Shown: one piece after another, positions 20,545 through 32,476 of the stretch | How positions within the stretch are numbered: position 1 is the stretch's first letter | Layout of the letters: each line of letters opens with the position of its first letter | From: Rhynchopus sp. YZ270_cl-10 | Lineage: Eukaryota > Euglenozoa > Diplonemea > Diplonemida > Diplonemidae | Length of the DNA stretch: 64,000 nt | Direction: 5' to 3' | Assembly: GCA_964035575.1 (NCBI GenBank) | Contig: OZ037877.1 | Coordinates: 992,001 to 1,056,000, forward strand | Program-made: the position numbers and the translations under genes | Notes under the pieces: model-generated | Databases searched by the model: none | What the model was told of the DNA's origin: nothing | Seen by the model: the letters and a program-made list of their open reading frames with translations, nothing else

Positions 20545-21222
20545 CAGGGTTTCCGCTTATCTTCATGGAATTTTTTTTTTTTCCAAAACCGTGAAGATAT
20601 GAAGATATGTCCAAAAAGGGGTCAAAAAAAAATTTTCGCGCTCCGCGCGAAAAGGTCCGTCCATTTCAGGTAAATACGTGATGACGTGGGATGGTAATGT
20701 AAATCAAGAACCAAACCAACCCTTTTTCTCATGTTTTTTCTACGCCTGCCTTCCCTCAGTACAAGAAGAAACGGCGGATCTCATAATATCAAAACTTTTT
20801 GGCGAAGCCACGGTACGCAACATTTCAAAAATTGTGACTTAAAATCAACCATTTTTACAGACAAACTATGGTAGAGGGTGTGGGATTCCGCTCATAAGTT
20901 TTGCGCCGCAGGCGCACGGTACGCTACTTTTTTTATTTTTGTCGATCCCTTATTCTCACTCTTTGTCAAATGGTGCAAAGATTGAGGGAATTGGGGGCAC
21001 GGTCCGAAACTTTACCTCGCTATATCCTCTTCACAATGATACCAGGAAGGGGATAAAACGCGCTTCGCGTGCGCGCGACGCCCTGCCTCCCCTTTTTTTC
21101 TGGTTTTTTTTTTTTTTTTTTTTTTTCTCATGAAGATATCTTCATGGGAAAAAACGGGAAAATCCCAGATTTTTTTTTTTTTTGAAGATTTTTTGGGTCA
21201 TATCTTCATAGCGGAAACACTG
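20545..21222. mobile_element. Non-autonomous hAT element, 678 bp
   Basis: The ends are CAGGGTTTCCGCTTATCTTC and, inverted, CAGTGTTTCCGCTATGAAG, flanked by a perfect 8-bp duplication CTAATAAG (20537-20544, 21223-21230). It carries two copies of the hairpin plus CACGGTACGC motif (near 20800 and 20905) shared with other hAT elements here. It inserted directly 5' of a family A repeat. Confidence 0.9.
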
Positions 21223-21612
21223 CTAATAAGGCAGCTAAGCGTCAGCCTAGGTTAATCTTATCTTTTTCCCTTTTTTGTCTACAGACTGATGGACAAAAAA
21301 CTCCATCTTTCGATTATATTATCTTAATCATTTTTTCGTCTTCGTTTTCGTCTTCCAAAGAAACTTGGCGTTCAAATTAATTAGGCAGATTTGAGAATTT
21401 TTTTTTTTTGGCAATTTTTGGCATCTTTTATTTTTTTGGACTCCAAACATATTTGGAGTCCTGCATTCAGTGCATGACCCCCCCCTAGCAAGGATTCATC
21501 CGCGCACCCCACACCATTCTAACCAAACAAAAGAAACACTCTCAAGCATTTTTTTTTTTCCTTTTTCTCTCTTTTTCATTTTTGATTCGCCACTTCACCC
21601 TCCCACAGAGAA

Positions 21613-21633
21613 GTTGATCTTTTTTTTCTTCAG
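21613..21633 (+). promoter_or_regulatory. Probable SL trans-splice acceptor
   Basis: GATCTTTTTTTTCTTCAG ends 16 bp before the ATG at 21650. An alternative AG follows CCCTCCCACAG near 21608. Upstream is a 10-bp-stem hairpin GGACTCCAAA/TTTGGAGTCC (about 21438-21461). Confidence 0.5.
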
Positions 21634-21649
21634 CAATTTATCACACAAA

Positions 21650-23569
21650 ATGGCCAAGCTAACATGGTTGATTTGCATGCTACTGTTTGGCCTTAGCGAG
21701 GCGGGGCCCCTTGATGGGAAGGTGTTTTTCAGCACGCCGGTTGGGGTGTGGATGGCAGCGTCTGGAGAGGACCCGGTGCAGTTGACATCTTTTGACACCG
21801 ATGCTGAAATCTGCGGTACGAAGGCGGTGGGGCTGGATGTAGACACCACCACAGGGTGGGTTGTCATCAGCTGTGGAACCGACGTCTTCACCGCTACAGT
21901 GCTGCTCAACAACCTCACCCCGGCGCGTCTTCCTGTCATGCAAGCAGTTGACCTCCAAATTCGCAGCCGTGTCAATATGTACCACGGCGTCGCAATCGAC
22001 ACTAACCTCCAAATCGCCTATGTCGCAAGCTTTGAGGTCACCACTGTCCCCCTCTGGAGCATCCGTGCAATCTCTTTCAAAGGATGTGAAGAGTTTGGAA
22101 CCGACGCTGATGCATGCGAAGCAACAAGAACCTGTAGGGTATCATTAACCTCTGGGGTCTGTATCAAAGATGGGTCATACAGTTTGTTTCAGGTGCAAGC
22201 TGCAGATGCGGTGTCAGGAGGGCTTTGGTCTGACGACAACAATGTAATTTGGCTTTCCCATATCGACCAGAACAATATCGGGACCGTCACCAACCAAGCT
22301 CTCGAAACGGTTCCGGGAGTCTCCACGCACTTTACAGAGGGATACGAAACGTTAGAGCTGGGATACCCTTTTGTGGTCGGCAAATTCCTTTATATTCTTG
22401 GCATGGACGATGCCAAATCAGAACTGCTGCGTTTCCCACTTTCTGGAAGTGCAAAGGCGCTGGTCGTTCTCTCCAACCTGCCAACTCAGAAAGGTTCCGT
22501 GGTGGGTCAGGACAGCGCAATTAGACAGCCATCCTTTGGTCTCCACACTGTCGATACAAATGGGGTGCGCTCATTGACTCAGCTTGCCTACGTTTCAGGC
22601 GACGCTGTGGTTTCTTCCAAATGCAGTTCGTTTACCTGCATTTCGAGTACAAAAGACCTGGCTCTCAGCACCTCAATCGGTCCCATTGTATACCGCGATC
22701 CACGACCTACCGGGGAAACTGACGCACCTCCTACCGCACAACCCACCTCAATCACTCCATCCACCGATACCCCTATTGAGCCTAACGTAACTGATTCTTC
22801 TTCATCATCTCCGTCAGAATCTGATGCTCCAACGATGGAACCGACAGATGCTCCACCAGGCAGTACCATCGCTCCACTCAAGGACGCAAACGAGAGCACA
22901 GCAGAACCATGCAACTGCGATGTCTCTGGGGGTGCAGGAAAAGAAGAGGACTGTGACGAAGGGTTTTCTGGAGTAGCGATCGCTTTGGCAGGGATAGCGG
23001 GATACTTGATTGGTGCGGTGTGTGGATGGGTTGCGAGCAAGGCGACCAAAAAGAAGCAACGGCGCTTTGTAGAGGCTGAGGAAAGCCATGCGCAATTAGA
23101 GGAATTGGTGCGAACAGGGTGTGACGATGAAAGCGTCGGTATAACCCACGCGGAAACCCACGCAGAAAGCGTCAAAGCAGCGAACAGCAGCAACCCCGAC
23201 CTTCCCTTACTCAACAGCACCACCACCTCCGCCATCTTCGCCCCCATCGGCGAATCTCAAACCTCCCATTGCGATTTAATCCAGGACTGCAGTTTCTCGG
23301 AAGGACATAAATTCCGCGACCGGCTTGCCCAAGGTGAAATGATTGAACGGCTTCCCGCAGGCATCCGCCAGCCCAGCCCTCAACCAGGCGGCGCACTAAC
23401 TGCACATGAAATCGCAGCAGGTGGAGTGTCCCCACGAAAGAAAAGAGGCCTCACAATGGGGATGAAAGTTGAAGGCACTCCACCATCACAGATCAGACAA
23501 CATCGTGGGGCGTCGGTAGCGGTGGCGGGAGGGTACACACCACCACCAAGCGCAAGAACGAAGATATAA
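21650..23569 (+). CDS. Type I membrane receptor-like protein, paralogue 1
   Basis: The product has 639 residues, starting at ATG 21650 after a polypyrimidine tract and AG, with signal peptide 1-18. The ectodomain (about 19-350) is paralogous to the 32844 gene along its whole length: VGVW, GLDVD...GWVV, HGVAIDT, AYVASFE, IWLSH, GTVTNQ, ELGYP, QPSFG. Its repeated short beta-like segments would fit a propeller. A four-cysteine insert (GCEEF...CEATRTCRV...GVC) is placed like a PSI module. A Thr/Pro/Ser stalk (about 352-430), a transmembrane helix (about 440-462) and KKKQRR follow. The cytoplasmic tail keeps HAQLEEL and a block LPLLN..T.S.IFAPIGE...DLIQDC.FSEGHK.RDR...GE.I (about 518-566). I know no described family with this tail. 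A surface sensor or adhesion receptor is inferred. An earlier in-frame ATG at 21470 would place the signal peptide internally. Confidence 0.85.
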   Translation: MAKLTWLICMLLFGLSEAGPLDGKVFFSTPVGVWMAASGEDPVQLTSFDTDAEICGTKAVGLDVDTTTGWVVISCGTDVFTATVLLNNLTPARLPVMQAVDLQIRSRVNMYHGVAIDTNLQIAYVASFEVTTVPLWSIRAISFKGCEEFGTDADACEATRTCRVSLTSGVCIKDGSYSLFQVQAADAVSGGLWSDDNNVIWLSHIDQNNIGTVTNQALETVPGVSTHFTEGYETLELGYPFVVGKFLYILGMDDAKSELLRFPLSGSAKALVVLSNLPTQKGSVVGQDSAIRQPSFGLHTVDTNGVRSLTQLAYVSGDAVVSSKCSSFTCISSTKDLALSTSIGPIVYRDPRPTGETDAPPTAQPTSITPSTDTPIEPNVTDSSSSSPSESDAPTMEPTDAPPGSTIAPLKDANESTAEPCNCDVSGGAGKEEDCDEGFSGVAIALAGIAGYLIGAVCGWVASKATKKKQRRFVEAEESHAQLEELVRTGCDDESVGITHAETHAESVKAANSSNPDLPLLNSTTTSAIFAPIGESQTSHCDLIQDCSFSEGHKFRDRLAQGEMIERLPAGIRQPSPQPGGALTAHEIAAGGVSPRKKRGLTMGMKVEGTPPSQIRQHRGASVAVAGGYTPPPSARTKI

Positions 23570-24611
23570 GGAGAGTGAATAACGGGGAAAGGGGAAGGGG
23601 ATGAGAATAGACACTCTCATATATTTTTTGCCAGCCTGGTTTTACTTTTTTTGGGTGTTTTTTTTGTGGGTCTTTAAATTACGGAGAAAGCGGGGATGGT
23701 GTTTTTGTCTTAATTTCATTGGGCCTGAGGATGATCAGCATCTTTTTTTTTTTTTATCTATGAAATTAACCTTCGCGCTACTTTGTGCAAGAACCCGTCC
23801 TCGGATAGGGTGAGCGTAGATGCTACTAAAATAGAATGAACAAGAAACGCAATAAAATGACAGTGAAGATGAAGACGGCACAAACTGTGGCAACACAACC
23901 CGAGGCATCTACGCTACTCTATCAATTTATCAAATAAAAGTATTAAGTGGAACACATCCTCGGGGTGTCTACACTAATACAGCCAAAGCTATCAAAAGAG
24001 TGAGAGAGAGAGAGAAATACAGGGTTGTATTCTAGCCACAAAAAAAAGGAGGGTGGGAGGGGGTGGTTTCGTTACTCCAAAATAAAATATATAAAAAAAA
24101 ACACCAATTATTTCTTTCAGTGACTGCGTCCGCCGATGAACGGTGAGGCGTTTGCACTTTCAACTTCTCTTTTTTTTGTATTTTTTTTTTTTTTGTGAAT
24201 CTGGAATAAAGGGGGGAGGGAGGAGGGGGCCTTTTTTGTTGTTTGTACACTAATATTTACCTGTTTTGTTTTATTTTGCAAAAAAAAAAAACCCCCCAGT
24301 AAATAATGCAAAATATCGTGTGGATTTCGATAAGTCGCAGAGAGTGTCAGAGTGACTGCGTCCCAGAGGCGTTTTTTGCACGTCAACTTCACCTTTTTGT
24401 TTTGTTGTTGGGGTAGGGGTTGTTCTCGAGGCAAGCACTTGCCCATTCCTCCTTTTTTTCCTTTTTTTTTTTTTTTTTTTACAAAGTTAGGTACCAGCCT
24501 CTGCAGCGATGCTGTGTGCCTATGACCCCCATCTTGCCCCCTTTTGATCACGGTATAGCTGTTATGTGCACCGAGGGGCACATTCATCTTACAAAGTTTT
24601 TTTTTTTTTTT
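23570..24611. other. Intergenic with family B and D repeats
   Basis: Contents: family D (23945-23998, CTCGGGGTGTCTACACTAAT), family B (24128-24180 and 24356-24395), a family E hairpin TGTGC...GCACA (24563-24600) and long T/A runs. No gene is seen. Confidence 0.55.
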
Positions 24612-24982
24612 TTTATTCCCCTGGGAAATAAAGTATACGAAGGATTTGGCACTTTTAGCGGGATTTTATTTAATGATAATTTCACGCTAAATTTTGGTAC
24701 ATGTAGGTAGTAGGGCTGGAGGGACCGTCCAGCCTTTTTTAGCCTCCCTCCAGCCTCCTCAATCCCGCCAGCCCCTCAGCGGGCCTATCTAGGGGTCCGC
24801 GGGACCCGGTAGCGCTGGCGGGAGGGTAATGAGAGCTTTTTTTTTTTTTTTTTTCACGCTCTTTTTTTTTTTTTTTCCCTGAGAGCTTCCTGTGAGGACA
24901 CATACTCGTTAGTTATTGCACAATAAATGAGTCCCGCTAAAAGTGCCAAATCCTTTCGTATACTTTATTTCCCGTGAAATAA
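24612..24982. mobile_element. Foldback/MITE, 371 bp
   Basis: Inverted arms of about 50 bp carry GGGAAATAAAGTATACGA and GGATTTGGCACTTTTAGCGG, with the inverse at 24930-24982. The core contains several G/C-rich hairpins around CTGGAGGG and GGGTCCGCGGGACCC. No coding. Confidence 0.7.
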
Positions 24983-24991
24983 AATTACGTA

Positions 24992-25153
24992 TTCACCTCC
25001 TTTTAGCGGATTATTTTGCGATACTTCACTTATTTTTTTCCCAGGCTCGTGCACTCAATTTGCCTCGCTTCGCTCGGCAAATTAAGTAGCCCTCGCCTGG
25101 GAAAAAAATGCGTGAAGTTATCGCAAAATAAAACCCCGCTAAAAGGAGGTGAA
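24992..25153. mobile_element. TA-flanked palindromic MITE, 162 bp
   Basis: TTCACCTCCTTTTAGCGG and its inverse form the ends, with TA on both sides. The arms extend to CCCAGGCTCG. The loop contains GCCTCGCTTCGCTCGGC. It abuts the previous foldback and shares TTTTAGCGG with it. Confidence 0.75.
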
Positions 25154-27332
25154 TAAATAGTTATTTTTTTGAATTCGCCGCTTTCCCATTCTGACCAAGA
25201 TATGAACCACAAGATCCCATATGGGTCTCTCTTTCCTCCCATTTTTGGGGTGCTCTTGCGATGGGAGGGGGGGTTTTTTTTTTGGATGGGTGTACAGACG
25301 AGGTACGTGCAGCTTCTTGATGTGTGTGCATGAGAGGAATACTCAGCTTTTGCAAGTTTTTCTTTATTGTGCTCCAACTTTTCTTAAACAATGGTTTCTG
25401 TGCAACACAATTGCTCGCCGGTTCACAACGAAAAAAAAAATTTTTTTTTGTTGTGTGCACGGTGGAGTCTGACCAGCTTGGCCTGAGGCCAAACCGGACT
25501 CACCCCCGAGTCCGCCTGGCCGGACTTCAGGGGTCTGGTTGGCCGGACCCCTCTCTCGCTCTCTCTATCCACTCTATCACGTTCCTTGCGAGTGTGAAAC
25601 TCTGCCGATTGGGTGTTGGATGTATCATGTTCGTCCCCTGTCTCTTTCACTTTTTTTTTGTGCGTCGGTTTCTAAGAAAATGTCCATCAAACAACCATTT
25701 TGTGGACATCTGTTTTCTTTTGTTGTTTTGTGTTCTTATCTGCCTACAGGGCTCTGTGCTCATCTTGCCGATTGGTGATGTGTGGGAACACATGAATGGC
25801 ACGGTGTGCGCAGTAGTTTAGTTCACACCAAAAAACGTCCGAATCTGACATTCTTCAACCATCTTTCAAAATATTTCTCCTTCCCTTTTTTTTTTCGTGC
25901 GACAACGGCATGCATGCATGCCCATTACATAATATCCGTCTTCTTCTTTTTGTACTTTATTTCTCACTTCCCAGATGCCTCCCTCACCCTCTTTTTTTTT
26001 GTGCCTGCGCCCGCCGATGAACGGTGCAGTGTTTGCACTTTTCAATTTTTTTGTGCTCTCAGCCTCTGTCTGATGTGACAAAAGGAAGTATCCTTACTGT
26101 TTTTTAAACAAGCAACTTCACGTTTTTTTTTAAACAAGCATTGGACAAGGTGTTGTGGTTTAAGGCGCCTGTCCACATAACAGAGACGACAATCTTATTT
26201 GGCAGCCTCTTTTGTATTGTTTTTTCAATGATGCCATTGTTAGGTGTCCAGCCATCCGATTTTGCCTGAAATTTTGGTGGAGTTTAGTGGAGTTTGGTTG
26301 GTGTGGTGTCCCGCGACCAGCCCACAATCGCCCCCCTAGAGCCCACCTGGGCCCACCTGTGCCCACCTGAACCCAATTTCACCCGATTTCGCCCGATTTC
26401 ACCCGATTTCACCCGATTTCGCCCGGATTTCAAAAATTCCTTTTTTTGGGTTGGCGGTGGGGAGCTTGGGCGGGGTTTGACCAAAACCAAGAACTTGGCC
26501 ATTTCGGCAAAGTGACCCCACCACAGCGCGGACGGATTCCGGAAACGCCAATCGCGGCATGTTTTGGAGCCCACTTTTTTTCAGGGAAAATATTTGCTTC
26601 CAGATGTCGGAATTTTCCGGAAAATTTCCAGAATTAGGAAACAGCCTGGAGGAGCGGGTTGAACGTTATTGGCGCGTGTACCTACAATGGTTTGTGCCAA
26701 TACCCACCCAAACTGTGTACTATAAACGTTTTTAAAAATAGGATGGAACACCCCGTTCCGAAGAGGAATGCAGCCACCCCGAAAAAGTGGGGGTGTGTCG
26801 CCAGTCTGCGGTGAGAAACTCCTCCCTGAGTCAAAACTGCCGCTGGTTAGCGCTGGCTAAGGTTCCCTTTTCACCCGGTCACAATCGAGTCTCGCTCCGT
26901 CGGCGTTGACTGCACTGCAAAGCCCCTTGGTCCACCGTCGTAAAAAGACACCACAAAAAGCGTAGGTAGGTGGGGGACCGGCAGGTTACAGACAGAGGCA
27001 GTACAGAGCTAAGGTGTCGGCGGTCGCGGGTTGCCGTGGAGGCCTGCCCCCCGTGGAGGTCTTGGGATCTGGGAGTTGTGGAAGTGATCGGCTCAGAGTA
27101 CCCTGCATTCCATGCACGACTCGAGCTCCTTGTGGTAGGATATTGGGGTCCCGGGAAGCACCCTTCGCCCCGAGGTCCCACCACCCCAGACAGTTTGTAG
27201 GTCTAAAAGCACAACGTACTTGTCCAGGACCTGGCCGCTCTTGGGTTCTCTCGAAAAAAAGATACTAATCCCGTACGCCCGTGCACCGCAAAAATGTGCT
27301 ATGGGGGGCGGTCCGCCGTCGGGCCACCCAAA
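25154..27332. other. Intergenic, mosaic of repeat fragments
   Basis: Includes a family E hairpin (25315-25365), G/C hairpins around GTCCGCCTGGCCGGAC (25508-25550), family B (26008-26055), a block of (ACCCGATTTCGCCCGATTTC)-type units (26370-26430) also found at 28178-28222, and CACCCAAACTGTGTACT at 26706, which resembles the left edge of the satellite at 27326. The minus-strand frame next to the satellite has weak protein-like composition but no recognisable domain. Confidence 0.45.
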
Positions 27333-28033
27333 CTGTGTACTGTGTACTGTGTACTGTGTACTGTGTACTGTGTACTGTGTACTGTGTACTGTGTACTGTG
27401 TACTGTGTACTGTGTACTGTGTACTGTGTACTGTGTACTGTGTACTGTGTACTGTGTGCTGTGTACTGTGTACTGTGTACTGTGTACTGTGTACTGTGTA
27501 CTGTGTACTGTGTACTGTGTACTGTGTACTGTGTACTGTGTACTGTGTACTGTGTACTGTGTACTGTGTACTGTGTACTGTGTACTGTGTACTGTGTACT
27601 GTGTACTGTGTACTGTGTACTGTGTACTGTGTACTGTGTACTGTGTACTGTGTACTGTGTACTGTGTACTGTGTACTGTGTACTGTGTACTGTGTACTGT
27701 GTACTGTGTACTGTGTACTGTGTACTGTGTACTGTGTACTGTGTACTGTGTACTGTGTACTGTGTACTGTGTACTGTGTACTGTGTACTGTGTACTGTGT
27801 ACTGTGTACTGTGTACTGTGTACTGTGTACTGTGTACTGTGTACTGTGTACTGTGTACTGTGTACTGTGTACTGTGTACTGTGTACTGTGTACTGTGTAC
27901 TGTGTACTGTGTACTGTGTACTGTGTACTGTGTACTGTGTACTGTGTACTGTGTACTGTGTACTGTGTACTGTGTACTGTGTACTGTGTACTGTGTACTG
28001 TGTACTGTGTACTGTGTACTGTGTACTGTGTAC
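27333..28033. repeat. Satellite array, 7-bp monomer (ACTGTGT on this strand)
   Basis: About 100 copies with a single variant unit (GTGC for GTAC) near 27457. It is the reverse complement of the ACACAGT arrays at 7642 and 43593. The array is open in all reading frames only because of its period. Confidence 0.96.
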
Positions 28034-28622
28034 AGTGAGTCACCTAAAGGGGTTCTGCTCAACGAAAGTGGCCGATTTTTTTTTTTATTTCACCCAGACC
28101 CAGCCCGGAAATCTCGAAAAGCGCGGTTTCTGGGTGTTTTACTGGGCCAAACCCTCACAGAAGCCAAAAAACCCTGTTTTTGCCCGATTTCGCCCGATTT
28201 CACCCGATTTCGCCCGGATTTCACCGGGGTTGGGGACACCCCAACGTTGGTATTAAAACCACATTATACACCGGCTTTTTTCCACTTTCGGCAAAGTTAG
28301 CAATATGCCTGTGTCAGTCCGCTTTCATGCTCTAGCTTTGCTGCGACAAGAAACAAGGCTGCATTTGGTTGTACAGTCTTCCGCACAGCATAACACCCTT
28401 TCTTCTGTTACTTTTTTTTCATGTCCGATGTCAACCTCAAACTGGATTTAGGACAACATGGTTTGGATAAACCCGGTTATGTACCAAGGTACACGAGGGC
28501 TTTGTATTTCAAGTCAAAAAAATTATTTTTGGGCGTGCCACACCAGATTCACAACAGGGGATGTGATGTACGCGTACCTTTGCCTTTCGTTGTTGTTGTT
28601 CCGGTTTGGTATCTGTTGGTTG

Positions 28623-29879
28623 CAGGGCTGTTCCTTATTCTCGCTTTTTCCCCCAAAAATCGCTGGTTTTATTCTCGTTTTTTTCCTTTTTTTAAAAACC
28701 CCGCAGAGGCAGGTTTTTCCTGCATTTTTGCAGGATTTGAGCCAGTCCCGTTCAGTGGTGGGGGATATACGGAAAAATGGACAAAATTTTAGTGACTTAA
28801 ATTTTCACAAAATGTGAACCCATACTCGTAAACAAGTCATTTTCAGTCTGAAAACCCAGCTTCAGATGAAATTGTGGTGTTTTTGACTGGGAAGGTAGCG
28901 CCGCAGGCGCACGGTACCCAACTTTTTTTCTTTTTCCTTTTTCCTTTTTCTCTGCTTTCTTTTGATTGCGCGAGCCGATTGCTCTCCACGGTGGGGTCAC
29001 ATTTGTGTGCAAAAACACTCTAAAGTACCCGCACTATGAACTATGAGGTTCTCTGGTTTAGTCCGGTCTGCGAAAGAAAAACACCACAAAAATATCCAAA
29101 AATCCCGGGACAAAGAACCGACCTTAGCGCAAAGCCTGCCGGAGGCAGCTTCTTATTATACATGGTCAAAACTCGGTCCCCAACCCAGCTCAAGTTGAGG
29201 GCCTCCGGCGGAATATGAGAATTCCTCGGTTATCCAACTGCGGAGTTCGGCACTTCATTGACATTTGCACCAAGCACGCGTGGTGCACGATTTATCAGTA
29301 ACCTCAGTACATTTACAAAAGAAACGGCGGTCATGGCACCCGAAAGGTTCCTGGCGAAGCCACGGTACGCAACATTTCAAAAAAAAATGTTGCTTAAAAT
29401 TGCATACTTTTACTGTCAAACACAGAATAGCTACAACTACAGTGCACAGAATACTTTTTTTGCTTGTTTCGCACATTTGGAGCATGGGACCCAACATTTT
29501 TTTCCTGGTCACTTTTTCCCAGACAGAAGTGCTTACATACCTTCCCCCTTAGGCGAAAAAAAAGTGCGGCAACCACGAAAATTCCTTCGGTGCGGCATTT
29601 CCAAAATCTAAAATCCGCATTTTGGGAGACAGATTTAGAGGAAAGCCTGCGCCGCAGGCGGATTTTTTTTTGGGGATTTTTTTTTTTTTTTTTTCCTCAC
29701 CCGAAAACCTGATCTTTGGCTTGTTTGCATACCACCCCGACCAGTGGTGTGCAAAATTTTTGCTCCTAACCTAGTAGAAGCAGGCTAAAACCCAGCGAAG
29801 GAAAAAAGGAAAAAAAAAAAGGAAAAAAAACTCAAAAATCAGAATTCCTTATTCTCATTCTCACTTAGGAACAGCCCTG
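28623..29879. mobile_element. Non-autonomous hAT element, 1257 bp, two shared modules
   Basis: The ends are CAGGGCTGTTCCTTATTCTC and, inverted, CAGGGCTGTTCCTAAGTGAG, flanked by a perfect 8-bp duplication GTTGGTTG (28615-28622, 29880-29887). Module X (28735-29140) matches hAT 7405-8181 and, inverted, 45706-46918. Module Y (29160-29400) matches, inverted, 37905-38110 and 44868-45190. An inner CAGGCTTTGCGCTAA end (inverted at 29124-29138) suggests part of it is a remnant of another hAT. Confidence 0.88.
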
Positions 29880-31150
29880 GTTGGTTGTTGTTTTTTTTTT
29901 TTTTTTTTTTTATTGAAGGTCACTCACGAGAGGAAAAGACACTGCTAACAACATCTTTTAGTTGTCATTGCTAAAAATATTGGAGGTGCTTTTGGGAAAA
30001 CAAAACGGAAAACAAAAGCCTGCCCAAACCTATCTCACCCGGGCCTAGCTAGCCTGGGCATCCAATGATCCCCGTTCGTTACCTGACGAGTGGAGGCAGG
30101 AGTAGGACGTAGTAGCGGTATCCACGAAACGAGAGATAGGTGAGGAAAGGCTGCGTGGAGTTCACACGAGATAAAAGCGAGGTGTTTACAGGTCATCAAT
30201 TTATCAAATTTTTCAAAAAAAGCATGATTTGCATTTTGTCTGTTTGATTCACTTTGATTCACATATGCCAACACTGCAATTTCACACTTTTTCCACTTTT
30301 TTTTTTTTGTTTCGCTCAGACTTGAGTGCATAGAAAGAAATATGAGTCGTCTTCCATGCAACTCCGATGATGTGTTCAAAAACACCTGTATACTGCTGTA
30401 TTCTGCCATGTTCACCTCTCTCCCTGCCATTCACACACAGTACAGGGTTGGAAGGTGTGTGGGTGGGAGAGAGAAGGGGGTTTTCCTTCCCGTACCCTGT
30501 TCGGTAAAGCTCTGAAACAGCTTACCAAAAATATAGCGCTGGAAATCCCGGTCTTTTATGACCAAAAAAAAGTAGACATACAGATCATATCAGACGTGTA
30601 TTTTTTTGCATCTTTTCGCTTGCCTTTATCAAAAAGGCGAGTTGAAAGTGGCAAAAAAGGAGGGGAAAAAAAATACTCATCTGTAAAGCCTAAAATAGGC
30701 ACCATCCTAACGATGTGCACACATCCGGTGTATTTTTCAAATGATATAATGTCATAACGTTATATGTGATTGACACCTGGATGTGTGGATTTATTAAAAT
30801 AAATATGAAGAGGGGGAGAGGTATTTCGTCCCCCTCTCCAGAGAAAAAAAGAAAAAAGAAAAAAAAGAATGGGGTACATTTTGATGGGCCCATGATTAGT
30901 GTGTTGCTAGTGGTTTAAAAATCTTGTAACCTCTACAACTTTGTATTTTACTTCCGTTTTTTTGTTTTTTTGTTCCGGTTCGTTTCAAAAAAGAAGAATT
31001 GTCAAACATGTGAGTCCCATGATGAGTGTCTCCTTTTTGGCCTCAAAGAGGGTTCCTCTTCACAGCCAAGGAAGCGGGAGCGTATTGCGAGTAATAAAAA
31101 ATATCAACACAGAATATACATTACACACTTTACAAAATGGCTCTTTTCTT
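29880..31150. other. Intergenic, family C head and T-runs
   Basis: Holds the family C head at 30073-30135 (CTGACGAGTGGA...TCCACGAAAC, 5-bp helix including the closing G-C). No gene is seen; frames at 30035-30430 (minus) and 30455-30757 have no domain-like features. Confidence 0.5.
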
Positions 31151-31938
31151 TTCAACTTACCTTCCTTCACCCCCCCTGTAAGGGCAACCGTAGGTGAAGT
31201 AAGGTATAGTATTGAAATCGATGTGGGGGGGGGAGTAAAGGGTCAATTTTACAAAACCAGATTTTGAGGAAAAATTTAGCCGAAAATGGGCCCCACGTAT
31301 AAGGAACCGGGCTCATATTTCTCAAAATTTAAGTGGTCAAAAAATTGTCCAATTTTCGAGATTGACCCCACCACTGCACGGGCGGAGCCCAAAAATGCAA
31401 ATAAGGACCCTTTTTCAACTTACCTTCCTTCACCCCCCCTGTAAGGGCAACCGTAGGTGAAGTAAGGTATAGTATTGAAATCGATGTGGGGGGGGAGTAA
31501 AGGGTCAATTTTACAAAACCAGATTTTGAGGAAAAATTTAGCCGAAAATGGGCCCCACGTATAAGGAACCGGGCTCATATTTCTCAAAATTTAAGTGGTC
31601 AAAAAATTGTCCAATTTTCGAGATTGACCCCACCACTGCACGGGCGGAGCCCAAAAATGCAAATAAGGACCCTTTTTCAACTTACCTTCCTTCACCCCCC
31701 CTGTAAGGGCAACCGTAGGTGAAGTAAGGTATAGTATTGAAATCGATGTGGGGGGGGAGTAAAGGGTCAATTTTACAAAACCAGATTTTGAGGAAAAATT
31801 TAGCCGAAAATGGGCCCCACGTATAAGGAACCGGGCTCATATTTCTCAAAATTTAAGTGGTCAAAAAATTGTCCAATTTTCGAGATTGACCCCACCACTG
31901 CACGGGCGGAGCCCAAAAATGCAAATAAGGACCCTTTT
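31151..31938. repeat. Three tandem copies of a 262-263-bp unit
   Basis: Units start at 31151, 31414 and 31676 and are almost identical. Each contains GTAAGGGCAACCGTAGGTGA, ATTTAGCCGAAAATGGGCCC, and GACCCCACCACTGCACGGGC followed by GGAGCCCAAAAATGCAAAT, the last shared with 2211, 26511 and 56505. It is a recent local amplification. Confidence 0.95.
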
Positions 31939-32045
31939 TAATTTGTTCTCTTGAAATGTATAATTTCATGTTTTCGCGAAAAAAATTACAACTGACCCCT
32001 ACAAGGGTTGAAGGAAGGTGGTTGAAAACAACAATACCAACAAGG

Positions 32046-32476
32046 ACAAGTAATTGCTAAGGAAAAACGGGTGTGATGTGGAAAACTCCGCGCGATTTTC
32101 GAAACCACCGTAGCATCCTGGCGATTTGCTGGAGGTGCTGATGGTGTGATCGATGTGTTGTAGTCTGTGCATTCTGTGTTCCTTCCGCACTGCTCCAACG
32201 ACGACGACAATGTGGGGAGCCTGTGGACAAAAACGAGCTGGAACACGCCGAGCCTGCCGAGCCGACGTCCAACAACGCTATCGAGCAGATGGTGCTGGAC
32301 GAAGAGGACAGCCCCCCTTCTTGAACGTTTCAGATGCTGGCGTCCCAGTGGGTCTGGCAGCTTACGAAGAGCGTTAGCATACCTGCAGAAGAGCAGAATG
32401 CTGGGCGTGTTGTAGATTATTTCTACAGGATGGAGTTCCACATCACACCCCGTTTTTTTTCCGATAGCAATTACTT
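32046..32476. mobile_element. TIR element with protein-like interior, 430 bp
   Basis: The inverted arms share AGTAATTGCTA, AAACGGG and TGTGATGTGGAA (left 32046-32092, right 32428-32476). Inside, an acidic frame reads DKNELEHAEPAEPTSNN and ends DEEDSPPS at a stop; this is protein-like and perhaps captured from a host gene. No target duplication is obvious. Confidence 0.55.

Noticed and set aside
27220-28300. Long open frames of 260-340 codons through the satellite, on both strands
   Set aside because: A 7-bp repeat without a stop in any phase is open in every frame; the translation is a perfect short periodicity with no other feature. The same applies at 7513-8042, 42767-44371 and 59396-60101.
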